40,763 nt of DNA. It comes from Propionibacteriaceae bacterium (lineage in GTDB: Bacteria; Actinomycetota; Actinomycetes; Propionibacteriales; Propionibacteriaceae). Positions 16,741-24,426 of this stretch are shown here, piece after piece. The translations under genes were made by a program, and so were the position numbers. The notes beneath the pieces were generated by a model that saw only the letters and a list, made by a program, of their open reading frames with translations, had not been told where the DNA came from and did no database searches. The stretch's first letter is position 1, and every line of letters starts with the position of its first letter. The DNA lies in NCBI GenBank assembly GCA_017882685.1, contig JADGPA010000081.1, positions 1-40,763 of the forward strand, written 5' to 3'.

Positions 16741-17562
16741 ATGTCCAATGAGCAACCGGTCACGCCGCAGAACCCCGACAACTCCACCGGGAGTGTCCCG
16801 GGTCCGTCGCCGGAGCCGGGCTACGGCCAGCAGCACCCGCAGCAGGGCTACGGACAGCAGCCCCAGCCGTACGGCCAGCAGTATCCCCAGCAGGGCTACG
16901 GCCAGCCGCCGCAGCAGTACGGGCAGCCGCAGTACGGCCAGCAGTACCCGCAGCAGGGCTACGGCCAGCCGCCACAGCCGCCACAGCTGCCACAGCAACC
17001 CCAGCAGTACGGGCAGCCGCAACAGCCCCCGCAGCCCTACGGCCAGCAGCCTCAGCAGGGTTACCCGCCACGGCCGCAGCCGAGCCAGCAGGAGAACCCC
17101 TACCAGATCACCCACTGGGCGGCGCAGTACGGCAACCAGACCGAGGAGCCGGTGCAGTACCAGCAGTCGCCCTACCCAGTGCCCGGCCAGAAGGCAGCGA
17201 AGAGCCCCCTCCTCGGGATGATCGCCTTCGTCGTCGTGCTGCTCTGCCTCGTGCTCGTCTGCTTTGCCGCCCAGCCCATCGGGGAGATTTTCTCCAGCCT
17301 GATCCTGGCAACCGGGTCGACCAGTGTCGACCAGACCACGCTCACCCAGCTGCTCATGGAGCAGGCGCCGATGCAGGTCATGATGATGAACATCGGCTCG
17401 ACGGTCGGCTTCGCAGGCTGGATCACCGGGATCGTCGCCGCCGTCGCCGGTCGGGGCCGGTTGTGGGGCGTGCTCGCGATCGTCGTTGGCACCCTCGCCC
17501 CGATCATCATGTTCGCCGTGATGATTACAGCCATGCTGCCGGCGCTCAGCGCTGTCCGCTGA
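16741..17562 (+). CDS. Q/P/Y/G-rich repeat membrane protein
   Basis: A 273-residue protein in two parts. Residues ~28-115 are a disordered tail of imperfect repeats around QQGYGQPP and QYGQ, with very few charged residues. After ~155 there are three or so membrane helices: GMIAFVVVLLCLVLVCF, IGSTVGFAGWITGIVAAV and WGVLAIVVGTLAPIIMFAV. No enzyme motif. Such Pro/Gln/Tyr-rich tails on small membrane proteins are common in actinobacteria and are thought to be cytosolic, but the role is unknown. It has its own probable leaderless promoter and a strong terminator-like stem after the stop. The track's two extra N-terminal residues are unlikely. Confidence 0.8.
   Translation: MSNEQPVTPQNPDNSTGSVPGPSPEPGYGQQHPQQGYGQQPQPYGQQYPQQGYGQPPQQYGQPQYGQQYPQQGYGQPPQPPQLPQQPQQYGQPQQPPQPYGQQPQQGYPPRPQPSQQENPYQITHWAAQYGNQTEEPVQYQQSPYPVPGQKAAKSPLLGMIAFVVVLLCLVLVCFAAQPIGEIFSSLILATGSTSVDQTTLTQLLMEQAPMQVMMMNIGSTVGFAGWITGIVAAVAGRGRLWGVLAIVVGTLAPIIMFAVMITAMLPALSAVR
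16822..17082 (+). repeat. Coding low-complexity repeats (YGQQYPQQ type)
   Basis: Degenerate 15-27 base units encoding Tyr-Gly-Gln-Gln/Pro blocks. The repeats are in frame and could expand or shrink by recombination. This is a coding repeat, not a CRISPR array: there are no regular unique spacers. Confidence 0.8.
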
Positions 17563-17572
17563 CCTCTCGCTT

Positions 17573-17608
17573 CCAGGAACGGCCGGGCAAACGCCCGGCC
17601 GTTCCTGG
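17573..17608 (+). terminator. 16-bp perfect stem-loop after the repeat protein gene
   Basis: Arms CCAGGAACGGCCGGGC and its exact complement with a 4-nt AAAC loop, starting 10 bases after the stop codon. No U-tract follows. Strength and position support a terminator. Confidence 0.7.
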
Positions 17609-18191
17609 TTCGGGCCACCCTCGCCAAGGGTTGGGGGGCTACCAGGCGGTGGTCGAAACCTGATGGCGGGGTATTGAGGACCGTTCACGACGGGCAGGGC
17701 GATCGGGCCCGACGCGGTAGGACGCGATCCCCGTTGCACCTTTCACCAGCAGATTGCTCACATTTGACCAGACGTGCACCCATGGGCCTGACCAACCTCT
17801 GCACCAAAAGGGTGGCTTCATCTGGACGCGGCTCGCTCCATGGGCAAATCTAGGAACGTAAACAAGCAAGGCGAACAAGCTTCACAGACGCAGTAGCCGT
17901 CCCCCGCAAGGTTGCCCGACCCCCCCGGCGCCCTTCTCGTCATTCCCCAAGGACCTTGGGGCGGCAATACGACCCATGACACACGGATGAGTACCGGACA
18001 TGGGCCCCTCGCGAACCGGGGTCGACACCCTCCCCGACCCCGGATCGCAAAACTCTGTTGAGGTCTTGCTGGCGCCCCGGCTCGCGTTTCGCAGCTGCCG
18101 CCTGACGCACCGCACCCCTCGATCATCTGCCCGGCTCCCAACCCCTCCGGAGTCGGGCAGGTAACACTCCGATAACCAGAGCGCAAGAGTT
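17609..18191. other. Intergenic region with several dyads, no convincing gene
   Basis: About 580 bases with no well-supported gene, lower GC than its neighbours, and no coding-like ORF (the ORFs of the track here run across into nagZ antisense). Structure seen: a dyad CCCCAAGG-A-CCTTGGGG at 17945-17961; a 14-bp stem with one mismatch (CCGGGGTCG / CGACCCCGG core) at 18011-18048 with a 10-nt loop; and a 12-bp stem with one mismatch (CTGCCCGGCTCC / GGAGTCGGGCAG) at 18127-18160. These could be a small RNA, protein sites or old repeats. I recognise no known RNA family. Confidence 0.55.
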
Positions 18192-18223
18192 TTGCTCCCG
18201 TTGAGTCAGTAAGGTTTACTAAC
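18192..18223 (+). promoter_or_regulatory. nagZ-operon promoter with overlapping ROK-type operator
   Basis: A possible promoter TTGCTC-N17-TTTACT (18192-18220). Over the -10 lies a dyad AGTAA-GGT-TTACT that extends to GT.AGTAA...TTACT.AC (18205-18223, seven of eight base pairs). TTAGTAAA/TTTACTAA-like palindromes are typical operators for ROK-family repressors of sugar genes, so repression by a ROK or similar protein is inferred. No repressor gene is in the window. Confidence 0.5.
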
Positions 18224-18227
18224 CAGC

Positions 18228-18320
18228 GTGCAGGCACCGATTCGCCGCAAGTTGCGTCCCGAGGACGCCCGGCCTGACCTGGGTGGCCTGATGACCCCAA
18301 CTCCGCGTTACCGGCGATGA
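18228..18320 (+). CDS. Possible 30-codon leader ORF coupled to nagZ
   Basis: GTG seven bases after the presumed -10 TTTACT, then 30 codons and a TGA that overlaps the nagZ ATG (ATGA). The peptide is rich in Arg and Pro (starts QAPIRRKLRPED, ends PRYRR). There is no Shine-Dalgarno, so it would be translated from a leaderless mRNA. GC at third positions is about 70%, less than I would expect for the genes around, so coding is not proven. It is too short for the ORF track. If real, it would couple nagZ translation to its own. Confidence 0.35.
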   Translation: MQAPIRRKLRPEDARPDLGGLMTPTPRYRR

Positions 18321-19825
18321 CCGAAGCAGAGCTGCGCCGCGCCATCCGCGCGACCCTGATGCCCGGTTTCGACGGGCCGGTGCTGCCCGGCTGGCTGGCG
18401 GCAGAGCTCACCGCCGGCCTTGGCTCGGTGTGCCTGTTCGGTACCAATGTGGTCTCCGCAGAACAACTGCGCCAGCTGACCGCTGCCATCCACTCCGCCG
18501 GACCGGCAGCGCTGGTGGCGATCGACGAGGAGGGCGGCGACGTCACCCGCCTGCACCACCGTGAGGGGTCCCTGCACCCATCTGCTGCGTATCTGGGATC
18601 CCTGGACGACGTGGACATGACCGAGGCCGTCGCGGCCGACATCGGCGCACAACTGGTGGCTGCGGGGGTGGACCTGAACCTCGCCCCGGTCGCGGACGTG
18701 AACTCCAACCCGCTTAACCCGGTGATCGGGGTGCGCAGCTTCGGTGCGGAACCGGAGCTCGCGGCGAGACACGTCGCCGCCTACACCCGGGGACTGCAGG
18801 CCGCAGGGGTCGGCGCCGTCGCGAAGCACTTTCCGGGCCACGGCGACACAGCGACCGACTCCCACCGTGAACTGCCGACCATCACAGTGGACGCGGCCAT
18901 GCTCGCGTCCCGTGAGCTGGTGCCATTCCGGGCGGCGATCGCCGCGGGCTCCCTCGGCGTGATGACCTCGCAAATCCTTGTGCCAGTGATTGACGCCGAG
19001 TGGCCGGCCACCCTCTCTGCGTCCGTCCTGCAGCTGTTGCGCGACGACCTCGGCTTCACCGGCGCGATCGTCAGCGACGCCCTCGACATGGCCGGCGCCA
19101 GCTTGGGTCGCGGTATCCCGGAGGCGGCCGTGCTCGCGCTCGCCGCAGGGGTCGACCTGCTCTGCATCGGCACGGACAACACCGCCGACCAGCTCGCCGA
19201 AATCATCGGCCACGTGTTCGACGCCGTGCGGGGCGGACGGCTCAGCGAGGAGCGCCTCCGGGACGCAGCGGGGCGGGTGGCGGCCCTATCTGCGGCTGTC
19301 GCGGAGCTTCGTGAGGAACACACCAACACCGGAACGCTCCCTGAGGAGCTTCGTGAGGAACGAACGAAGCCTCACGAAGGGCCGCCGCCCCACTCCCCCG
19401 CCGGCTTCTGGCTGCGCGGGCCGATCGCCCCGCTGACCGCCCCGGTGCTGCTCCGCCTGGAGTCGCCGGCCAACATCGCCGCCGGGGAGGACACCGTCTG
19501 GGGCATCGGGGAACACCTGGCCGGCGAGCTGGAACACCACCTCAGGGGAGCGACCTGCGTCACTGCTGCGACCCTCGCCGACGTGGCGGCCGTCCTTGCC
19601 GCGTACCCCGACCGTCCATTGGTGGTGCAGGGACGCGACCTCGCACGGGTCGACTTCCTTGCCCGCGCAGCGACCGTGGTCAAGGACCAACGACCCGACT
19701 CGGTACTGGTGGAACTGGGCTGGCCGCAGCTCACCGGCGTCCCGCCTGTCGATATCGCGACCTACGGGGCCGGCCGAGGTGCTGCGATCTGCCTGATCAC
19801 ATTGCTCTCGGAAGGGGCCAGATGA
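18317..19825 (+). CDS. nagZ: Beta-N-acetylhexosaminidase, glycoside hydrolase family 3 (NagZ)
   Basis: A 502-residue GH3 enzyme. The N-terminal barrel holds DEEGGDVTRL, the NagZ signature KHFPGHGDTATDSH (170-183, with the acid/base His/Asp pair) and the nucleophile in SDALDM (Asp254). Role: cleaves GlcNAc from anhydroMurNAc-peptides or other muropeptides in peptidoglycan recycling. The enzyme lacks a signal peptide, so it is cytosolic or released unusually. A second domain (~370-502) makes it longer than the ~340-residue Gram-negative NagZ. Between domains is an odd charged linker made by a DNA repeat. Its stop overlaps the start of the downstream sugar kinase (ATGA), so the two are co-translated. 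Confidence 0.9.
   Translation: MTEAELRRAIRATLMPGFDGPVLPGWLAAELTAGLGSVCLFGTNVVSAEQLRQLTAAIHSAGPAALVAIDEEGGDVTRLHHREGSLHPSAAYLGSLDDVDMTEAVAADIGAQLVAAGVDLNLAPVADVNSNPLNPVIGVRSFGAEPELAARHVAAYTRGLQAAGVGAVAKHFPGHGDTATDSHRELPTITVDAAMLASRELVPFRAAIAAGSLGVMTSQILVPVIDAEWPATLSASVLQLLRDDLGFTGAIVSDALDMAGASLGRGIPEAAVLALAAGVDLLCIGTDNTADQLAEIIGHVFDAVRGGRLSEERLRDAAGRVAALSAAVAELREEHTNTGTLPEELREERTKPHEGPPPHSPAGFWLRGPIAPLTAPVLLRLESPANIAAGEDTVWGIGEHLAGELEHHLRGATCVTAATLADVAAVLAAYPDRPLVVQGRDLARVDFLARAATVVKDQRPDSVLVELGWPQLTGVPPVDIATYGAGRGAAICLITLLSEGAR
19303..19379 (+). repeat. Direct and inverted repeat inside nagZ
   Basis: The 17-mer starting GGAGCTTCGTGAGG occurs at 19303-19319 and 19345-19361, 42 bases apart and in frame. 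Next to copy two, CTTCGTGAGG (19349-19358) pairs with CCTCACGAAG (19370-19379). It encodes the linker ELREE...ELREERTKPHEG. Confidence 0.75.
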
Positions 19826-20778
19826 CCAAGCCGCCGGCCTCAGGACTGAGCCTCGGCATCGACATCGGCGCCTCCAAGACCCACGGCATCCTGCTGGACG
19901 CGGACGGTTCGCGCCTCGCCGAGACCGTCCGCCCCACCCTGACTGGGCCCGAAGGCGTGGTGAACACAGCTGTCGCCGTCGTCATCGAGTGCCTCGGCCA
20001 GGCCACTGCGCCGGACGCAGCGGTCTCGATCGGCATCGGGATCCCCGGCCAGGTCGACCCGGCGACCGGTCTGGTGCGGACAGCCGTGAACCTCGGCATC
20101 AGCGAACTCGACCTGGGACAGCGCCTGACCGCCGCTCTCGGCGTGCCGGTCACGATCGACAACGACGTGAAGGCAGCGGCGCTCGGAGCGGCGAACCACC
20201 TTGGTGTCGCTGACGGCGACCTGGCCTACCTCAACTTCGGCACCGGCGTCGCCGCGGCGGCAGTCGTGCACGGACGCCTCGTGCGCGGGCATGGCAACCT
20301 GGCCGGCGAGATCGGGCACATCCCGGTCGACCCGCAGGGCGAACGCTGCCAATGCGGCCAGCGTGGCTGCCTTGAGGTGCTCGCCGGCGGCGGACGGATC
20401 GCCGCCCGCCTGGCAGCCCTCGGAACGGGACTCACCCTCGGCACCCTCGTACAGGCCGCCGCGGCCGGTGAGCCAGGGGCGGAAGCCGAGGCCGACCGAC
20501 TGTGCACCGGGATCGCGCTCGCCGTCCAGCTCGTCGTGCTAACCCAGGGATCGGAGCTGGTGGTCCTGGGCGGTGGCGTCATCCACACCGCGCCGGGGCT
20601 GGTGCCGCGCGTGCAGGAGGTCCTGATCGCGCGAGCAGAGGAATCGGAGTTCCTCGCCTCGCTGCGCCTGGCTGAACGGATCACGGTGATTCCGGCCGAC
20701 TACCCGGTGGCTGCGATCGGAGCGGCACTGGTCGGGCTCCGGCGCACGCGGGCAAAGCAGCTGGCGCCGATCGGCTGA
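19822..20778 (+). CDS. ROK-family sugar kinase (glucokinase or GlcNAc kinase)
   Basis: A 318-residue ROK kinase. The ATP-binding loop GIDIGASKTHG is at 12-22, the catalytic Asp in TIDNDVKAAA (Asp115), the sugar-binding EIGH at 163-166, and the zinc motif CQCGQRGCLE at 176-185. No DNA-binding HTH precedes the kinase domain, so it is an enzyme and not a repressor. Its ATG overlaps the nagZ stop; the pairing suggests phosphorylation of the GlcNAc that NagZ releases, although glucokinase cannot be excluded. Its stop abuts the convergent dusB stop (TGATCA), with no spacer at all. Confidence 0.88.
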   Translation: MTKPPASGLSLGIDIGASKTHGILLDADGSRLAETVRPTLTGPEGVVNTAVAVVIECLGQATAPDAAVSIGIGIPGQVDPATGLVRTAVNLGISELDLGQRLTAALGVPVTIDNDVKAAALGAANHLGVADGDLAYLNFGTGVAAAAVVHGRLVRGHGNLAGEIGHIPVDPQGERCQCGQRGCLEVLAGGGRIAARLAALGTGLTLGTLVQAAAAGEPGAEAEADRLCTGIALAVQLVVLTQGSELVVLGGGVIHTAPGLVPRVQEVLIARAEESEFLASLRLAERITVIPADYPVAAIGAALVGLRRTRAKQLAPIG

Positions 20779-21924
20779 TCAGCCGCCAGAGGCGTCGGAT
20801 TCGGCGTCGGCGATGTCGGCGTCGCCGAGTTCTGCGGAGTCCAGCCACCCGTAGGGCATGACCACCTTGTCCCGCGGCGTGCCCTGGCGTCCGCGGGGCG
20901 CACCGAGCTCGCCGGCAGGGAACTCGACGTCGGCGTCCAGCTGCGCGAGGAGAGCGTCCAGCTCGGCAAGCGAGCTCACCATCGCCAGCGCCCGGCGCAG
21001 GTCGCCGCCTACGGGGAAGCCCTTGAAGTACCACGCCATGTGCTTGCGCAGATCGGTGAGACCGTGCTTCTCCCCGTGGATTTCGGCGAGGAGTTCCGCG
21101 TGCCGGTGCACCATCGCCGCCACCTCGCCGAGGGTCGGCAGCGCGCGGCGCTCGTGTCCGGCAAAGGCGTCGGCGAGGTCTCGGAACAGCCAGGGACGGC
21201 CGAGGCAGCCGCGTCCGACCACCACGCCCGCGCAGCCCGTTGCCTCGATCATGGCCAGCGCATCCGCTGCCTCCCAGATGTCGCCGTTGCCCAGCACCGG
21301 GATGTCCACGGCGTCAACGAGGGTCGCGATCGCCTCCCAGGCTGCCACCCCCGAGTAGGCCTGCTGGACGGTGCGTGCGTGCAGTGCGATCGCTGCGCAG
21401 CCGGCGTCCTGGGCGATGCGACCGGCGTCGAGGTAGGTGGGGTGGTCGGCATCGATGCCCAGGCGGGTCTTCATGGTCACCGGCACGCCGTAGCAGTCCG
21501 CCGCGGCGACCGTGGCACGCAGGATTGCCGCCAGCCGGTCACGCTTCCACGGCAGCACTCCCCCGCCGCCACGCCTGGTCACCTTGGGTACAGGGCAGCC
21601 GAAGTTCAGGTCGACGTGGTTCACGCCGAACTCCGCGCAGAGGATCTCGGTGGCCCGCGCCATCACGTCCGGATCCACCCCATAGAGCTGCACCGAACGG
21701 ACGGTCTCGCCCGGGTCGAACCGCAGCATGTCGAAGGTCTTGGGGATACGTTCGACGATCCCGCGACTGGTGATCATCTCGCAGACGTAGAGGCCCGCGC
21801 CCTGCTCGCGGCACAGCTGCCGGTACGCGGCGTTGGTGATGCCGGCCATCGGCGCGAGCACCACCGGCGGCACGACCTCGACGGTGCCGCCGCCGGGTGC
21901 GACCAGGCGAAGTGCCTCGACCAT
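20779..21924 (-). CDS. dusB: tRNA-dihydrouridine synthase (DusB)
   Basis: A 381-residue FMN enzyme that reduces uridine to dihydrouridine in tRNA. The TIM-barrel start is VVLAPMAGITNAAYR; the catalytic Cys110 is in LNFGCPVPKVTRRGGG; FMN-side motifs follow (TMKTRLGID, ALHARTVQQAYSG, VLGNGDIW, GVVVGRGCLGRPW). A C-terminal helical domain binds tRNA, then ~50 extra acidic residues with no known role. Strong ribosome site (GGAGG) just before the ATG. Its message likely begins with a perfect 23-bp stem-loop, described separately. Convergent with the ROK kinase, stop codons touching. Confidence 0.95.
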   Translation of the reverse strand: MVEALRLVAPGGGTVEVVPPVVLAPMAGITNAAYRQLCREQGAGLYVCEMITSRGIVERIPKTFDMLRFDPGETVRSVQLYGVDPDVMARATEILCAEFGVNHVDLNFGCPVPKVTRRGGGGVLPWKRDRLAAILRATVAAADCYGVPVTMKTRLGIDADHPTYLDAGRIAQDAGCAAIALHARTVQQAYSGVAAWEAIATLVDAVDIPVLGNGDIWEAADALAMIEATGCAGVVVGRGCLGRPWLFRDLADAFAGHERRALPTLGEVAAMVHRHAELLAEIHGEKHGLTDLRKHMAWYFKGFPVGGDLRRALAMVSSLAELDALLAQLDADVEFPAGELGAPRGRQGTPRDKVVMPYGWLDSAELGDADIADAESDASGG

Positions 21925-21946
21925 CCGTCCTCCACCTCCTCGCTCT

Positions 21947-22000
21947 CCGACTTGTCAGAATCTCCTTCGGCTCCAGGCGAAGGAGATTCTGACAAGTCGG
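21947..22000. repeat. Perfect 23-bp inverted repeat at the dusB leader
   Basis: Arms 21947-21969 and 21978-22000 are exact complements, with an 8-nt loop (GCTCCAGG). Both arms include AAGGAGATT on one strand or the other. It lies between two divergent genes, about 22 bases before the dusB ATG, so it is not a terminator of either. Outward from it lies a TAGGCT -10 for dusB, which puts the stem at the mRNA 5' end. Confidence 0.9.
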
Positions 22001-22010
22001 CAGGGGGGTC

Positions 22011-22016
22011 AGCCTA
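22011..22016 (-). promoter_or_regulatory. -10 hexamer for dusB
   Basis: TAGGCT on the minus strand, the same hexamer used before several other genes in the window. Transcription would begin near 22004, just ahead of the 23-bp stem. No convincing -35. Confidence 0.4.
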
Positions 22017-22046
22017 CCTACCACCCTGCGCAGCACGCCTTATGCG

Positions 22047-22052
22047 TATGCT
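22047..22052 (+). promoter_or_regulatory. -10 hexamer for leaderless pcm
   Basis: TATGCT, eight bases before the pcm GTG. Only GGTGGG, not a clear Shine-Dalgarno, lies between. Divergent from the dusB promoter. Confidence 0.4.
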
Positions 22053-22060
22053 CTGGTGGG

Positions 22061-22636
22061 GTGAGCACTGAGCACGCCCGAGTCGTGGCAGCGATGGCCG
22101 ACGTGCCGCGGCGCCGGTTCCTGCCCGAGGACATGCAGGACCTCGCCACCCTCGACCAGCCGCTGCCGATCGGGCACGGCGCCACGAACTCCCAGCCGTG
22201 GACGGTGCAGTTCATGCTCGAACTCCTCCGCGTCCCAGATGGCGCGACAGTGCTGGACGTGGGCAGCGGCTCGGGCTGGACGACGGCGCTGCTGGCGCAC
22301 CTCACCGGGCCGAAGGGCACGGTGACCGGCGTCGACGTGGTGCCTGAGCTCGTTGCGATGGGCCAGCGGAATATGGCCGGACTGAACCTGCCCTGGGCCC
22401 GGATCCAGCTGGCAGTGCCGAAGCGGCTCGGACTGCCCGATGATGCGCCGTTCGACCGGATCCTCGTCTCGGCCGAACCCGGCGACATCCCAGAAGAGCT
22501 GGAATCCCAGCTGGCCGTCGGCGGACGCATGGTGCTGCCGGCGTCCGGGGTGATGTGGGTGGTCGACCGCGACCACGAAGGCTGGCACCGCGAGCCTGTG
22601 ACGGGCTACCGCTTCAGCTTCGTCCCACTGGTCTGA
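22061..22636 (+). CDS. pcm: Protein-L-isoaspartate O-methyltransferase-like protein
   Basis: A 191-residue SAM-dependent methyltransferase of the PCMT type, which repairs isoaspartyl residues in aged proteins. The family's early segment is present (VPRRRFLPEDM ... PLPIGHG), but the usual GQTISAP substrate loop is ATNSQPW here. SAM motif I is VLDVGSGSGWTTALLA, followed by GVDVVPELV and FDRILVSAEPG. The GTG start at 22061 is chosen because it opens the conserved region; the longer track ORF runs through the intergenic repeat. The divergent loop could mean a different specificity. Confidence 0.82.
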   Translation: MSTEHARVVAAMADVPRRRFLPEDMQDLATLDQPLPIGHGATNSQPWTVQFMLELLRVPDGATVLDVGSGSGWTTALLAHLTGPKGTVTGVDVVPELVAMGQRNMAGLNLPWARIQLAVPKRLGLPDDAPFDRILVSAEPGDIPEELESQLAVGGRMVLPASGVMWVVDRDHEGWHREPVTGYRFSFVPLV

Positions 22637-22662
22637 ACAGAACCGTCCCCGTTTCTGTTCAG
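22633..22662. terminator. Bidirectional terminator spanning both stop codons
   Basis: CTGAACAGAA / TTCTGTTCAG with a 10-nt loop. The pcm TGA lies in the left arm and the glyS stop in the right arm, so one stem serves both convergent genes. Confidence 0.7.
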
Positions 22663-24041
22663 CAGCCCAGTAGGCGGGCGCCCAGGTAGGCCTGCACCTG
22701 GTCGAGTGCCACGCGCTCCTGGCTCATCGTGTCCCGCTCGCGGATGGTGACCGCGTCGTCCTCGAGGGTGTCGAAGTCGATCGTGATGCAGTACGGGCTG
22801 CCGATCTCGTCCTGGCGGCGGTAGCGGCGTCCGATCGCCTGGGCGTCGTCGAACTCCACGTTCCAGATCTTGCGCAGCTGCGCGGCCAGGTCCCGGGCCT
22901 TCGGCGACAGGTCGGCGTTGCGCGACAGCGGGAGCACGGCAGCCTTCACCGGAGAGAGCCGCGGGTCGAGCTTCAGCACCGTCCGGGTGTCGACCCCGCC
23001 CTTGGCGTTGGGCGCCTCGTCCTCGGTGTAGGCCTCGACGAGGAAGGCCATCAGCGAGCGGGTGAGGCCGGCCGCAGGCTCGATCACGTACGGCAGGTAG
23101 CGCTCGCCGGACGCCTGCTCGAAGTACGACAGATCGGTGCCGGAGTGCGTGGAGTGCGTGCCCAGGTCGAAGTCGGTGCGGTTGGCGATGCCTTCCAGCT
23201 CACCCCAGCCGTCGCCACCGGCGAAGCCGAAGTTGTACTCGATGTCGACCGTGCGCTTGGAGTAGTGCGACAGCTTCTCCTTGGGGTGCTCGTAGTGCCG
23301 CAGGTTGCCCTCGGAGATGCCCAGGTCGGTGTACCAGGAGGTGCGGGTGTCGATCCAGTGCTGGTGCCATTCCTCGTCGGTGCCGGGCTTGACGAAGAAC
23401 TCCATCTCCATCTGCTCGAACTCGCGCGTCCGGAAGATGAAGTTGCCCGGCGTGATCTCGTTGCGGAAGCTCTTGCCCACCTGGCCGATGCCGAAGGGCA
23501 CCTTCATGCGGGCGGTGCCCTCGACGTTCTTGAAGTTGATGAAGATGCCCTGCGCCGTCTCCGGACGCAGGTAGTGCAGGCCCGACTCGTCCTCGATGAC
23601 GCCGAGGTAGGTCTTCAGCATCATGTTGAAGTCGCGCGGCTCGGTGAACCGGCCGAGGGTGCCGCACTCGGGGCAGTTGATCTCCTCGAGGCCGGAGGCC
23701 TTGCGTCCCTTCTTGTGCTCGAAGTTCTCCTCGAGCACGTCGGCGCGGAACCGCTTGTGGCACGAAAGGCACTCGGTGAGCGGGTCGGAGAAGACACCGA
23801 CGTGGCCGGAGGCGACCCACACCTGACGGGGAAGGATGATCGAGGAGTCGAGGCCGACGACGTCGTCGCGTCCCTGCACGACCGAACGCCACCACTGGCG
23901 CTTGATGTTCTCCTTGAGTTCGACGCCGAAGGGTCCGTAGTCCCAGGCGGCCCTGGTGCCGCCGTAGATCTCCCCACAGGGGTACACGAACCCGCGGCGC
24001 TTGGTCAGGCTGATCACATTCTCCAGGCGGCTGGCCACCAT
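22659..24041 (-). CDS. glyS: Glycyl-tRNA synthetase, alpha2 type
   Basis: A 460-residue class II synthetase of the single-chain, homodimeric type found in Gram-positives and eukaryotes. Motif 2 is [25 protein letters not shown], motif 3 lies around [16 protein letters not shown], and a CxxC pair of zinc-like sites is in the insert ([16 protein letters not shown]). The C-terminal anticodon-binding domain (about 355-460) is complete. ATG with AGGGAG upstream. Usual length. It ends in a shared terminator with pcm. Confidence 0.97.
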   Translation of the reverse strand: MVASRLENVISLTKRRGFVYPCGEIYGGTRAAWDYGPFGVELKENIKRQWWRSVVQGRDDVVGLDSSIILPRQVWVASGHVGVFSDPLTECLSCHKRFRADVLEENFEHKKGRKASGLEEINCPECGTLGRFTEPRDFNMMLKTYLGVIEDESGLHYLRPETAQGIFINFKNVEGTARMKVPFGIGQVGKSFRNEITPGNFIFRTREFEQMEMEFFVKPGTDEEWHQHWIDTRTSWYTDLGISEGNLRHYEHPKEKLSHYSKRTVDIEYNFGFAGGDGWGELEGIANRTDFDLGTHSTHSGTDLSYFEQASGERYLPYVIEPAAGLTRSLMAFLVEAYTEDEAPNAKGGVDTRTVLKLDPRLSPVKAAVLPLSRNADLSPKARDLAAQLRKIWNVEFDDAQAIGRRYRRQDEIGSPYCITIDFDTLEDDAVTIRERDTMSQERVALDQVQAYLGARLLGC

Positions 24042-24085
24042 GTACTCCCTCGTCGGCGCGACGTGCTGCCCGGCTGACAGCCCGC

Positions 24086-24397
24086 TCAGCCTACCGTTCC
24101 ACGCGGCCGGTTCTCTCCGACGTCGGACGGCTTGGCGTACGCACTGGGCTCATCGATGGCCAGCGACAGCAAGGGCACCAGCACCATCCTTGCCGGGGTG
24201 CCGTTGAACGCCCTGCGGTAGCTGCCGACGTCTGCCCAGCGGCTCACGATCGCCCACAGTTCCGGATCGTCGAGGTTCTGCACGAGCTCGGCGCCCTCGC
24301 TGCCCTGCGAGGACGCGAACTGCCGCACCACCGCACCGGCCTGCATCCTGAACCCCGACGGGTCGCCGGGTACGCGGAACCTGCTGATCGCCAACAC
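24086..24397 (-). CDS. Antibiotic biosynthesis monooxygenase-like (ABM-fold) small protein
   Basis: A 103-residue protein resembling the ABM/dimeric alpha-beta barrel fold: a first strand (AISRFRVP), a helix ([12 protein letters not shown]), the strand [18 protein letters not shown], and [23 protein letters not shown]. Members range from heme-degrading enzymes to quinol monooxygenases and many unknowns. No catalytic residue can be named. GTG start. It lies directly downstream of a decayed phosphotransferase gene on the same strand and 44 bases before glyS; a TAGGCT at its 3' end may be a glyS promoter. Confidence 0.65.
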   Translation of the reverse strand: MLAISRFRVPGDPSGFRMQAGAVVRQFASSQGSEGAELVQNLDDPELWAIVSRWADVGSYRRAFNGTPARMVLVPLLSLAIDEPSAYAKPSDVGENRPRGTVG

Positions 24398-24426
24398 GGG
24401 CTCATGGTAGCCATCCGGCTACAGCC

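Noticed and set aside
16822-17082. CRISPR-like repeats
   Set aside because: Units are in-frame coding repeats without unique spacers or constant length.
17880-18180. 6C-type or other known regulatory RNA
   Set aside because: Only one run of seven C is present and the hairpins do not have the paired C-rich loops of that family. No known RNA could be assigned.
17818-18708. 296-residue minus-strand ORF over the nagZ leader
   Set aside because: Most of it is antisense to nagZ, the rest covers dyads and runs of C. No family resemblance.
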